Source: Candidatus Paceibacterota bacterium (lineage in GTDB: Bacteria > Patescibacteriota > Minisyncoccia > Phycocordibacterales > JAQTLZ01). From it: a stretch of DNA of 57,249 nt. The notes below the pieces were generated by a model, which saw only the letters and a list, made by a program, of their open reading frames with translations, was not told the origin of the DNA and made no database searches. Below are positions 46,605 through 54,079 of the stretch, one piece after another. The position numbers and the translations under genes are program-made. Numbering within the stretch: position 1 is the first letter of the stretch; the number at the start of each line of letters is the position of its first letter. Where the stretch lies: positions 1 through 57,249 of the forward strand of contig JAQTLZ010000006.1 of assembly GCA_028714635.1 (NCBI GenBank), in the 5' to 3' direction.

Positions 46605-49067
46605 CTAGAGGGTTACTAGTGAGGCTATAGCATCCCCTTCGCGTAATTTCATAATGCGCACTCCTTGCGTCTGTCTTCCAAGAGATGGGATTCCTTCAAT
46701 ATCGGTTCGAATAACTTGGCTTTTCTTCGAAATGGCTACAATTTCTGTTTCTTCTGGAGTGGTTACGCGAGAGGCAATGAGCGCACCAGTTTTGGGCGTA
46801 ATTTTTGCAGTCTTAATTCCCGACCCTCCTCGTTTTTGAATTTTATATTCCTTAAGCGGAGTTCTTTTTCCGTAGCCATTTGCAGTAATACCAAGAAGCA
46901 TCGTATCTTTCGCTTCGGCTGTAATAACTTCTGCAGCAATCACAGCATCGCCTTTTGAAAGCTTCATTACCCGTACTCCCGCCGCATTTCTTCCCATCAC
47001 GCGCACATCAGATTCTTTAAATCGAATCGATTGGCCTTTTGACGTAGTAATAATCGCGGTTTGATTCTTATCAACAAATGAAGCTGAAATGAGCTCATCC
47101 TTTTCATCAAGTTTGATAGCGATAAGACCGCTTCGTCGAACTTCAACAAAATTTTCCGCGGTTACTTTCTTTCCAGTTCCCTCTTTCGTAACCATAAGAA
47201 TCGAAAGATTTTCCTGTTTCTTAATATCCTTCGACATCGGCAAAACAGAAGTCACCTTTTCATCCGGAGCAAGTGAAAGGAAATTGATGATCGCTTTTCC
47301 TTTTGTCGCGCGTTTGCCCTCAGGAATTTCGTACATCTTTATCTGGTAGGCCTTTCCTTTATCGGTAAAGAAAAGAAGGTCATTATGAGTAGACGTTGTG
47401 AGAAATGTCGTAATAAAATCTTCTTCTTTGGTATCAAGATCCACAACGCCAACCCCTCCGCGTTTCTGTTTTCGATATTCATCGGGCGAAGTTCGCTTTA
47501 CATATCCGCCAGCAGTCAACACAAGCATGCTTTCCGTATCTGGGATCAAATCTTCCGCAGAGAATGATTTTGGATCGTGTTTAATGAGCTTGGTTCGGCG
47601 GTCATCTCCATATTTTGCGGAAATTTCTTTGAGCTCATTTTTGATGATAGTGAGAATTCGGCTTGCACTCTTTAAAATATCTTTCAAATCTTTAATAGTC
47701 TCCTGGACAGCTTTGAGCTCGTCTTCGATCTTCTTTCGTTCAAGTCCGGCAAGACGCTGAAGTTTCATGTCCAAAATAGCGGTGGCCTGAATTTCGGAAA
47801 ACTTATACTCTTTCATCAAATTCGCGTGCGCGGTCGGAGTATCGGCAGACTTTTTGATGAGCTTGATGATCGCATCGATATGATCGAGCGCCTTTGAAAG
47901 TCCGAGGAGAATATGCTCGCGTGCTTCAGCTTGTCGTAAATCAAATTCCGTTCTTCGGCGGACGATGAGTTTTCGGTGTGTAATAAATTCCTCAAGAATT
48001 GCCTTGAGAGAAAGTGTCTGCGGAACACCGTGGACAAGCGCGACGGTATTGAAATGGAAAGTATCTTCGAGCTGGGTATGCTTGTAAATAAAGTTCAAAA
48101 CTTTTTCCGGATAAGCACCCTGCTTGATATCAACGACAATGCGAATATCTTTTGCAGATTCATCGCGAAGGCCCTTCACTCCCTCGAGCTTTTTCTCGCG
48201 AACCAAATCCGCAATTTTGATAATCAGTTCGGCCTTGTTCACCCGATATGGAATTGAAGTAATGATGATTTGAAATGCGCCCTGTTTGGTCTCTACAATT
48301 TCCGCTTCGCCTCGGCAGACAATCGGACCTTTTCCGTTTGCATAGGCATGCTGAATATCTTTCCAGCCGAAGATAAGTCCGCCCGTTGGAAAGTCCGGCC
48401 CTTTTACAAATTGAAGCAAATCCTCAGTCGTCGCGTCAGAATTCTCAATGAGGTGCACAGTTGCATCAACAACCTCGCGAAGATTATGCGGAGCGATGTT
48501 TGTTGCCATACCAACGGCGATGCCAAGTGTTCCATTCAATAATAGATTTGGAACTGCAGCTGGAAGTACGGCCGGCTCTTTCTTTGAACCATCGTAGTTT
48601 GGCCGCCACTCGACAGTTTCCTTTTCAATATCTCGAAGAAGCTCGCTTGAAATGCGGGACATTTTTGCTTCGGTATATCGGTATGCTGCAGCACCGTCTC
48701 CGTCGATCGAACCGAAGTTTCCCTGGCCGATAATGAGCGGATAACGGAAGGAAAAAGTCTGCGCCATTTTCACCATCGCTTCATATACGGACGCATCTCC
48801 ATGTGGGTGGTAACTACCGAGCACCTCTCCGACTACCGTTGCGGATTTTTTAAATTTTGCGGAAGCAGTTAGCCCTTTCTCATGCATCGCAAAAAGAATT
48901 CTGCGGTGCACAGGCTTGAGTCCATCACGCACATCAGGAAGAGCACGAGAAGTGATCACCGACATCGCGTAGTCGAGATACGAGTCTTTCATCTCGGTCA
49001 CGATGCCTCGCGAGACAACGTTTTGATGCGCTTTTGCAGGGTCTTTTGGCTCTTTTTCTTCAGGCAT
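46605..49067 (-). CDS. gyrA: DNA gyrase subunit A
   Basis: 820 residues from [15 protein letters not shown] (ATG at 49067; a 13-residue in-frame extension looks unlike the family). The quinolone-resistance region and active site read [17 protein letters not shown] and [15 protein letters not shown] with the catalytic Tyr. The C-terminal beta-pinwheel shows six blades ([22 protein letters not shown] and [19 protein letters not shown] are examples), with a GyrA-box-like KRGG. It introduces negative supercoils together with GyrB, which is not in this window. Confidence 0.95.
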   Translation of the reverse strand: MPEEKEPKDPAKAHQNVVSRGIVTEMKDSYLDYAMSVITSRALPDVRDGLKPVHRRILFAMHEKGLTASAKFKKSATVVGEVLGSYHPHGDASVYEAMVKMAQTFSFRYPLIIGQGNFGSIDGDGAAAYRYTEAKMSRISSELLRDIEKETVEWRPNYDGSKKEPAVLPAAVPNLLLNGTLGIAVGMATNIAPHNLREVVDATVHLIENSDATTEDLLQFVKGPDFPTGGLIFGWKDIQHAYANGKGPIVCRGEAEIVETKQGAFQIIITSIPYRVNKAELIIKIADLVREKKLEGVKGLRDESAKDIRIVVDIKQGAYPEKVLNFIYKHTQLEDTFHFNTVALVHGVPQTLSLKAILEEFITHRKLIVRRRTEFDLRQAEAREHILLGLSKALDHIDAIIKLIKKSADTPTAHANLMKEYKFSEIQATAILDMKLQRLAGLERKKIEDELKAVQETIKDLKDILKSASRILTIIKNELKEISAKYGDDRRTKLIKHDPKSFSAEDLIPDTESMLVLTAGGYVKRTSPDEYRKQKRGGVGVVDLDTKEEDFITTFLTTSTHNDLLFFTDKGKAYQIKMYEIPEGKRATKGKAIINFLSLAPDEKVTSVLPMSKDIKKQENLSILMVTKEGTGKKVTAENFVEVRRSGLIAIKLDEKDELISASFVDKNQTAIITTSKGQSIRFKESDVRVMGRNAAGVRVMKLSKGDAVIAAEVITAEAKDTMLLGITANGYGKRTPLKEYKIQKRGGSGIKTAKITPKTGALIASRVTTPEETEIVAISKKSQVIRTDIEGIPSLGRQTQGVRIMKLREGDAIASLVTL

Positions 49068-49089
49068 TATGGGGATAATTATAGCATTT

Positions 49090-49158
49090 TTAATGCTCGC
49101 CCGCAATAAATTTTTGTGTCTAAAAACACAAAAATTTATTGCGGCTTGCGAGCATTAA
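49090..49158. repeat. Long inverted repeat upstream of gyrA
   Basis: Two arms of about 30 nt (49090-49119 and 49126-49158) share TTAATGCTCGC and CCGCAATAAATTTTTGTGT in inverted order, with two to three unpaired bases, around a 6-nt loop. It lies 23 bp upstream of the gyrA start codon. It may be a leader hairpin of gyrA or a bidirectional terminator. Confidence 0.7.
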
Positions 49159-49255
49159 CCCCGCCCCAACCCAGGGCGAGAGCGCGTGCCGAATAGGCAC
49201 ATCCCTCATGGGGCGAAGCGCGAGCCCGTGTGACCTTTTGGGGCTGGGGCCCGAG
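49159..49255. other. GC-rich intergenic segment, possibly structured RNA
   Basis: About 97 bp that stand out by G+C content from the flanks and contain pairable blocks: GCCCCAACCC with GGGGCTGGGGC, GTGCCGAATAGGCAC (hairpin) and GCGCG/CGCGC around TTCGCCCCATGAG. No reading frame of note. Confidence 0.4.
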
Positions 49256-49513
49256 CTAAAAACCAAGCGTTTTTTTCAGCGAAGAATATTGGTTGCCAAT
49301 GTTTTCTAATGCTTTTCCAGTCGCACTTTTTAACTGTTCAAACGGAGGAGTTGCGAGAGATGCCGCTTGATTATCAGGCGCCGGAGTATTTCCTCCCCGA
49401 GGCAAAATCCACCACGCCAAAACAAAAATAAGCGTCAACACAGTAGAACTCACCCAGAGAATAATTCTTCTCTGTCGTTCAGGTTTATTTCGTATTTTTT
49501 CAATCCAATCCAT
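49256..49513 (-). CDS. Hypothetical single-pass membrane protein
   Basis: 85 residues. A basic cytosolic start (DWIEKIRNKPERQRRI) is followed by one membrane helix (about 18-38, ILWVSSTVLTLIFVLAWWIL) and a Pro/Ala/Gln-rich extracellular part ending GNQYSSLKKTLGF. It resembles small anchor proteins but has no recognised domain. The AGCGTNN inverted array starts 6 bp upstream of its ATG. Confidence 0.6.
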   Translation of the reverse strand: MDWIEKIRNKPERQRRIILWVSSTVLTLIFVLAWWILPRGGNTPAPDNQAASLATPPFEQLKSATGKALENIGNQYSSLKKTLGF

Positions 49514-49518
49514 GTTTG

Positions 49519-49595
49519 ACAGCGTATAGCGTCAAGCGTCGAGGAAAATGCGTTTGAATTTACTAAACGCTACCCGCTACGCGCTCGGCGCTGTT
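49519..49595. repeat. Inverted array of AGCGTNN heptamers
   Basis: The left arm (49519-49542) reads AGCGTAT, AGCGTCA, AGCGTCG. The reverse complement of the right arm (49564-49595) reads AGCGCCG, AGCGCGT, AGCGGGT, AGCGTTT. The design matches the AGGGTNN element at 11225-11342: heptamers in inverted arrays at a gene end. The right arm is also the last codons and stop of the MBL-fold gene. Confidence 0.6.
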
Positions 49596-50227
49596 AAAAC
49601 CGCGATCTCCCCTTCCTTCCCTTCCAAATCTTTTTTCTTGAGCGTTAATTTTTCTTCGGGCTTAGCGTTTTCTTCTCCTTCTTCTTTCAAAAATGCTTTG
49701 AACGCATTTGCTTTCCCCACCATTCCGTAATGCATCGGGATAATAAGTTTCGGCTCAAGGTTCACAGCAAGCTTGTGCGCGCCAGCAGAATCCAAAACTC
49801 CTTCTCCGCCGATCGGTATAAAGAGAATATCAATGTCTTCGATCGCCTCCGTGATTTCTTTCGGAATATCTACTGTGTCGAGTGCCCCGAGAAAAAGCAT
49901 ATTCATGGAATCAAACGAAACGAGATAGACAGTATTAATAATTTCTTTTCCTCCCGAAATCGAATAGTGCGAAGGTGAAGCGAAACCTTTTATGAAAACT
50001 CCTTTTGTTTCGTATTCTCCGGGACCAGAGATCACAAGCGGTTTTTTGTCGCCAAATTCCATCTGCTCAACACCGTTCATGTCTGGGTGATTGGTCGTCA
50101 CAAGCACAGCATCGGCGCCAAAGCGAGCTCCTTTGTGTTTGGAATCCTTGGAAATAGGGTTGATTGCGAGCGTAATATCTCCTTGCTGAATTTTGAAAAA
50201 TTCGAGGCCTTGGTACGTGATTATCAT
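49577..50227 (-). CDS. MBL-fold (UlaG-like) protein with incomplete metal motif
   Basis: 216 residues. The metallo-beta-lactamase-like strand order is visible: FKIQQGDITLAINPI, DAVLVTTNHPDMNGVEQ, KPLVISGPGEYETKGVFIKG, MLFLGALDTVDIPKE and LIIPMHYGMVGKANAF. The motif where active members have HxHxDH reads TNHPDMNGV, so at least two zinc ligands are missing, while the later His of PMHYG is kept. It may bind one metal or be a non-catalytic relative. The C-terminal Lys/Glu-rich tail overlaps the AGCGTNN array. Confidence 0.8.
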   Translation of the reverse strand: MIITYQGLEFFKIQQGDITLAINPISKDSKHKGARFGADAVLVTTNHPDMNGVEQMEFGDKKPLVISGPGEYETKGVFIKGFASPSHYSISGGKEIINTVYLVSFDSMNMLFLGALDTVDIPKEITEAIEDIDILFIPIGGEGVLDSAGAHKLAVNLEPKLIIPMHYGMVGKANAFKAFLKEEGEENAKPEEKLTLKKKDLEGKEGEIAVLTAPSA

Positions 50228-50304
50228 GAAAATGAGTATACCACGGCCTTAAAGAATGTCTAAAAAGTTCTTGAAACAGGCCATGAAATAAGACTCAATT
50301 TAAC

Positions 50305-50332
50305 TTGACAAAAAAACTGTATATGGTAAGAT
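50305..50332 (+). promoter_or_regulatory. Promoter of the 50338 structured RNA
   Basis: TTGACA (50305-50310), a 16-bp A-rich spacer, TAAGAT (50327-50332). It is one of the best -35 boxes in the window. Transcription would start near 50338. Confidence 0.7.
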
Positions 50333-50337
50333 AGTAC

Positions 50338-50757
50338 CACAGCGTCAACTACTGGGGTTGACACTGAGAAGGGGTGCGGCGGCTTCTGTCATCAACAGGA
50401 AGCGTAACAGCGGTTCTCAATCAGTCGATGGGAGTCGCCGCATCACATTAAGTTCTTTTTAATATTTCCAGTGCTGGTGGGGATCAATAGTTGCCCACAA
50501 AGTCCGGGAGTTTCTCCCATGGGGCGATTGCGGTCGCCTCTGACATAACGGCCAATGACGGCCATTGGGGTAACACTCGCCAGCACACCATCCGACAACG
50601 ATAGCCTGTGAGATAAGAGGGAACGAACTTCGTCTATTCCCCCTTTAAGCAGACTGCCAAATTGTTGCCGGACACAAACAGGCCATTCATTCCTAAGCGC
50701 TCTCTGATTTTTTTATCAGAGATCGCGATAAAGAAAGAATGGCCTTTCTCGTTTTTA
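50338..50757 (+). ncRNA. Putative large structured non-coding RNA, about 420 nt
   Basis: There is no convincing reading frame on either strand. Visible pairings: CAG-GTCAAC/GTTGAC-CTG (50340-50366); TGCGGCG/CGCCGCA (50375-50381 with 50436-50442) enclosing GCTTCTG/CAGGAAGC; TGAGAA (50365-50370) with TTCTCA (50414-50419), which would cross that helix as a pseudoknot; GTGCTGG/CCAGCAC (50471-50477 with 50580-50586) enclosing GGGAG/CTCCC, GGCGA/TCGCC and CCAATG/CATTGG; and TCCGACAAC with GTTGCCGGA. It has its own promoter, and ends in a double-stem terminator with TTTTT. It does not match RNase P, tmRNA, SRP or 6S consensus elements that I can check. Confidence 0.7.
50680..50756 (+). terminator. 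Compound terminator of the structured RNA
   Basis: AGGCCATTC (50680-50688) pairs with GAATGGCCT (50737-50745), enclosing TCTCTGAT/ATCAGAGA (50701-50708 with 50715-50722). TTTCTCGTTTTT follows. Confidence 0.7.
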
Positions 50758-50915
50758 TGTATTAAAACTTTGACTTTTTCATGCTTTTCCGTATACTAAC
50801 CCCTGCCTGTTCATCATCTATAGATGGATTCAAGGCATTACTAATTACGTTAAAAGTTAACCCGGTTTGCTCGACAGTTACGAAATGAGCATTCTGACCT
50901 TTTAATTCATAATTC

Positions 50916-52106
50916 ATGGCATTAAAGAACACTCTCATGTCCGCCATCGGGATGGACACGAAGAAGAAATCTGCTCCAAAAGCAGATGACGCAGTTGAGG
51001 TAAAGGATGCAAAGGCGGGCGACGCTCATCCAGTCGAAAAGAAAAAGGACAGCATCATGTCCAAGTTTTTGAATGAGACGAAAAATCCTCCGGTCGCTGG
51101 AGATCTCGTCGAAGGTACTGTTTTGGCGCTTGATAAGACAGGCGTCTATATTGACCTGCCTCCGTACGGCACAGGAATTATTTTCGGAAGAGAATATTTG
51201 ACCGCTCGCGACATTATCAAAAAGATAAATGTCGGAGATTCGATCACGGCAAAAGTTGTTGATACCGAAAATCCTCTCGGTTACATCGAACTCTCTCTCA
51301 AGGAGGCTCGAACGGCGCTCATTTGGACACAGGCAGAGGAAGCGATCCGAGACAAAACAATTCTCGAGCTTCCTGTCAAAGAAGCGAACAAAGGAGGACT
51401 TATTCTCGAATGGCAAGGCATTCAGGGATTTTTGCCTGCTTCACAATTGAAAGCGGAGCACTACCCTCGCGTATCTGAAGGAGACAAGGACAAGATCCTT
51501 GAAGAGCTTCGAAAGCTTGTCGGTCAGAAAATTGCTGTTGCGATCATCGCCGCTACTCCGAAAGAGAACAAGCTCATCTTCTCTGAAAAGAATCATGAAG
51601 AAAAAGATAAAGGAAAGATTATCGAGAAATACAAAGTCGGAGATGAGGTGGAAGGCACTGTTACCGGCATCGTTGATTTCGGAATCTTCGTGAAAGTTGA
51701 GGAAGGACTTGAAGGACTCGTGCATATTTCAGAAATTGACTGGGCGCTTGTCGAGGATCCAAAGCAGTACTTCAAGATAAACGACCGTGTCCGAACAAAG
51801 ATCATTGAAATTAAAGACGGCAAAATTTCCCTCTCTGTTAAAGCTTTGAAACCAAATCCTTGGATCGAAGCTTCGAAGAAATACAAGAAAGATGATGTTG
51901 TGAAAGGCGTTGTCATCAAATTCAACAAGCACGGCGCGCTCGCTTCTATAGAAGAAGGGGTTGCAGGTCTTGTGCACGTCTCCGAATTTGGAGGCGAAGC
52001 GAAGCTTCGAGAGAAACTCGAGCTCGGCAAGACCTACTCATTCAAGATCAATCTGTTTGATCCGAAAGAGCAGAAGATGGCGTTGTCGTTTGTAGATAAA
52101 AAGTAA
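50916..52106 (+). CDS. rpsA: 30S ribosomal protein S1
   Basis: 396 residues with four S1 (OB-fold) domains rather than the six of E. coli. The domains start near residues 60 (GDLVEGTVLALDKTGVYIDL), 145 (LILEWQGIQGFLPASQL), 240 (GDEVEGTVTGIVDFGIFVKV) and 325 (VVKGVVIKFNKHGALASI). The first 50 residues are Lys/Asp-rich and unstructured. S1 helps capture mRNA on the 30S subunit; with many genes here lacking a Shine-Dalgarno sequence, it may matter for initiation (inference). It lies downstream of the structured RNA, from which it is separated by a terminator. Confidence 0.95.
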   Translation: MALKNTLMSAIGMDTKKKSAPKADDAVEVKDAKAGDAHPVEKKKDSIMSKFLNETKNPPVAGDLVEGTVLALDKTGVYIDLPPYGTGIIFGREYLTARDIIKKINVGDSITAKVVDTENPLGYIELSLKEARTALIWTQAEEAIRDKTILELPVKEANKGGLILEWQGIQGFLPASQLKAEHYPRVSEGDKDKILEELRKLVGQKIAVAIIAATPKENKLIFSEKNHEEKDKGKIIEKYKVGDEVEGTVTGIVDFGIFVKVEEGLEGLVHISEIDWALVEDPKQYFKINDRVRTKIIEIKDGKISLSVKALKPNPWIEASKKYKKDDVVKGVVIKFNKHGALASIEEGVAGLVHVSEFGGEAKLREKLELGKTYSFKINLFDPKEQKMALSFVDKK

Positions 52107-52118
52107 AATTCGATCGAA

Positions 52119-52152
52119 AAAGAAAAAACTGCCCTAGGGCAGTTTTTTCTTT
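52119..52152 (+). terminator. rpsA terminator
   Basis: AAAGAAAAAACTGCCC and its inverted copy meet at TA, forming a stem ending TTTTTTCTTT. It is located 13 bp after the rpsA stop. Confidence 0.88.
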
Positions 52153-52180
52153 GACTTTCTATATCGAAGGAGACTATAGT
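52151..52180 (+). promoter_or_regulatory. Promoter of the 52223 cassette gene
   Basis: TTGACT (52151-52156), 18 bp, TATAGT (52175-52180). The TTGACT hexamer begins inside the T-tract of the rpsA terminator. Confidence 0.6.
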
Positions 52181-52222
52181 AGGAAAAGCGTCAGTTCACC
52201 CAAGCGAGAAAGGATAACCCGC

Positions 52223-52645
52223 ATGGAAAGCTCTTCACCGCCTCCCTCTCAAACGGGAGAAAGGCCGGACCCGACATCAATAGCAGGAATACGATTGGCG
52301 GCTCGGGAAGCATTGCTCCAGCCACAGTGGGGAGGGAAATTCCCCGATTTCATGTCCGGCCGTGACCGGATCGTAAGCATTCGCTGCGTAGCGATCGTAA
52401 ACATGGGAGACTACAAAGTCCCCATACTGAAGATAAGGCAGGGCTCGGTCTGGAGGTCGTACCCGTCGGTGGTCTTCGAGAAATCAAGGTCTTCTTTCTG
52501 TCACATAAGCCTCGACCTTGGCCTTGTGATCGAAAGAAGCTCCGTAAGGGGCGAGTGGCCGGCTCTCCTCACGAAAGCTAAGAACGCCGGCATTCACGTT
52601 GCTGGAGAAGAATTTGTAGGGAAAGAAACAACCGAGTCGTCATGA
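52223..52645 (+). CDS. Hypothetical protein (single-gene cassette)
   Basis: 140 residues from the ATG at 52223, preceded by AAGGATAACCCGC. The N-terminus is Ser/Pro-rich and probably disordered; from about residue 25 there is an alpha/beta protein (SIAGIRLAAREALLQ, then IVSIRCVAIVNMGDYKVPIL and CHISLDLGLVIE). No signal peptide. I do not recognise it. G+C-rich codon use and private promoter and terminator signals match the other cassette genes of the window. Confidence 0.6.
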   Translation: MESSSPPPSQTGERPDPTSIAGIRLAAREALLQPQWGGKFPDFMSGRDRIVSIRCVAIVNMGDYKVPILKIRQGSVWRSYPSVVFEKSRSSFCHISLDLGLVIERSSVRGEWPALLTKAKNAGIHVAGEEFVGKETTESS

Positions 52646-52660
52646 CTCGGTGTTTTATTT
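52631..52660. terminator. Terminator shared by the 52223 gene and pth
   Basis: ACCGAGTC (52631-52638) and GACTCGGT (52644-52651) are exact inverted copies around GTCAT; the stop TGA of the 52223 gene is in the right arm. GTTTTATTT follows on the plus strand. Confidence 0.75.
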
Positions 52661-53255
52661 ATAGACTATTCGCAAAGCCAGTTGCTTTCTCTCTTCCCTC
52701 TTTCAAAAGCATTTCCAGCGCTTCGCTTGCCTTTTTCCCAAGCTTTTTAAATTCTGCTTCGTCAGCTGGTTTGAATTTTCCTAGGATAAAATCATTCACT
52801 GCCTTTTCTCCGCTTGGTTTTTTAATTTTTCCGCCCGCTGTCTCTGGGGAAATGCCCACTCGCAGACGAATAAAGCCTTCGGTGCCTACTGCTCGTATAA
52901 TAGACTCGATTCCTCGGTGCCCTCCGCTCCCCCGGTTGAACGAAATTTTGATTCTCCCCACCGGCAAATCCAAATCATCTTGAATAACGAGAAGTTTTTC
53001 GGCCGCTTTCTTTGATTTTACCAGTGATTTCAGAGCATTCCCAGATTTATTCATAAAAGTATCGGGTTCGACGAGCATTACTTTCTCTTTTCCTACTTTT
53101 CCTTCGGACACAAGCGCGTTTATTTTTTTATTCTGCTCCCACTCTGGCAAATTTTGCGACTTTCGGAAAAATTCAAGCATAATCCGCCCCGTATTGTGCC
53201 GAGTATTCTCGTATTCTTCTCCAGGATTTCCTAAACCGACAAAAATGTAAGGCAT
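52659..53255 (-). CDS. pth: Peptidyl-tRNA hydrolase
   Basis: 198 residues. Catalytic and binding residues are in VGLGNPGEEYENTRHNTG (Asn and His), VEPDTFMNKSG (Asn) and VIQDDLDLPVGRIKI (Asp), followed by FNRGSGGHRGIESII. It recycles peptidyl-tRNA that drops off ribosomes. The length and motif order are normal. It stands alone on the minus strand between the cassette gene and lepB. Confidence 0.95.
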   Translation of the reverse strand: MPYIFVGLGNPGEEYENTRHNTGRIMLEFFRKSQNLPEWEQNKKINALVSEGKVGKEKVMLVEPDTFMNKSGNALKSLVKSKKAAEKLLVIQDDLDLPVGRIKISFNRGSGGHRGIESIIRAVGTEGFIRLRVGISPETAGGKIKKPSGEKAVNDFILGKFKPADEAEFKKLGKKASEALEMLLKEGREKATGFANSL

Positions 53256-53401
53256 AAATGCGCAGTAAATAATAAAAAGTTGTTTTCATTGTACCTGAAG
53301 TGCTCGGCAAAGTAAAAAATGTCGCAAAAATGCACTAAAACACACGAAATCCCCTTGTGTCAAGGAGGCATTCGTAATACAATTTTAGGTAAGAAAAATC
53401 T

Positions 53402-54043
53402 ATGGACACTGACAACCCTGTCGTTGATAAAAAAGATGAGAAACAAAAATCTTTTTTGCATCGGGCATGGAATTCGATCCCAGAACTCATCAGATTCATC
53501 CTCCTCGCTCTTATTATTGTCATTCCTGTACGAATGTACGTCGCCCAACCCTTCATCGTGAACGGCGAATCAATGGATCCAACATTTAAAGACCGAGATT
53601 ACCTCATTGTAGACGAACTTACCTACCGATTTGAAGCGCCAAAACGAGGAGATGTGGTGATTCTCAAATATGAATATGGATACGAGAAGGTAAAACCCTA
53701 TTTTATTAAAAGAATCATCGGCCTTCCCGGAGAGACAGTCACAATAGACGGAAATGCTGTCATTATAAAGAACAAAGCGCATCCCGAAGGTTTCACTTTG
53801 AACGAGCCGTACATTGTAGAGAAGAATTTTCCAGACCAAAAGCTTTCTCTCACCCTTGGCGACAAAGAATTTTTCGTCATGGGAGACAATCGCCCCCACA
53901 GCAAAGACGCTCGCATCTGGAGCAAGGACGGAACCGCTGAAGCTCTGCAAGAAAAAGATATTTTGGGCCGACCACTCCTTCGCCTCTTTCCTTTCAGTGA
54001 AGCAACACTCTTCCCCGGAGAATTTCACGACTACAAAAATTAA
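53402..54043 (+). CDS. lepB: Signal peptidase I
   Basis: 213 residues. One membrane helix (about 28-48, LIRFILLALIIVIPVRMYV) is followed by the catalytic Ser in PFIVNGESMDPTF near residue 58 and the catalytic Lys in FIKRIIGLPGETV near 101. Boxes D and E appear as KEFFVMGDNRPHSKDAR. It cleaves Sec signal peptides such as those of the surface proteins encoded in this window. A TACAAT hexamer lies about 22 bp upstream of the ATG as a likely -10. Confidence 0.95.
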   Translation: MDTDNPVVDKKDEKQKSFLHRAWNSIPELIRFILLALIIVIPVRMYVAQPFIVNGESMDPTFKDRDYLIVDELTYRFEAPKRGDVVILKYEYGYEKVKPYFIKRIIGLPGETVTIDGNAVIIKNKAHPEGFTLNEPYIVEKNFPDQKLSLTLGDKEFFVMGDNRPHSKDARIWSKDGTAEALQEKDILGRPLLRLFPFSEATLFPGEFHDYKN

Positions 54044-54079
54044 ACTCGGAAGCCTTTTATTAGCTAACTTTTGTACACA

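Noticed and set aside
50338-50757. RNase P RNA, tmRNA or SRP RNA at this locus
   Set aside because: The RNase P words GAGGAAAGTC and ACAGAA are absent, there is no tRNA-like domain with a TTCRA loop pairing the ends for tmRNA, and the SRP GGAAGCA loop is missing. The word AAAGTCCGGGAG alone is not enough.
50762-50959. A 65-codon minus-strand frame upstream of rpsA
   Set aside because: It overlaps the rpsA start, has no ribosome-binding site or recognisable protein character, and lies in an A/T-rich leader region.
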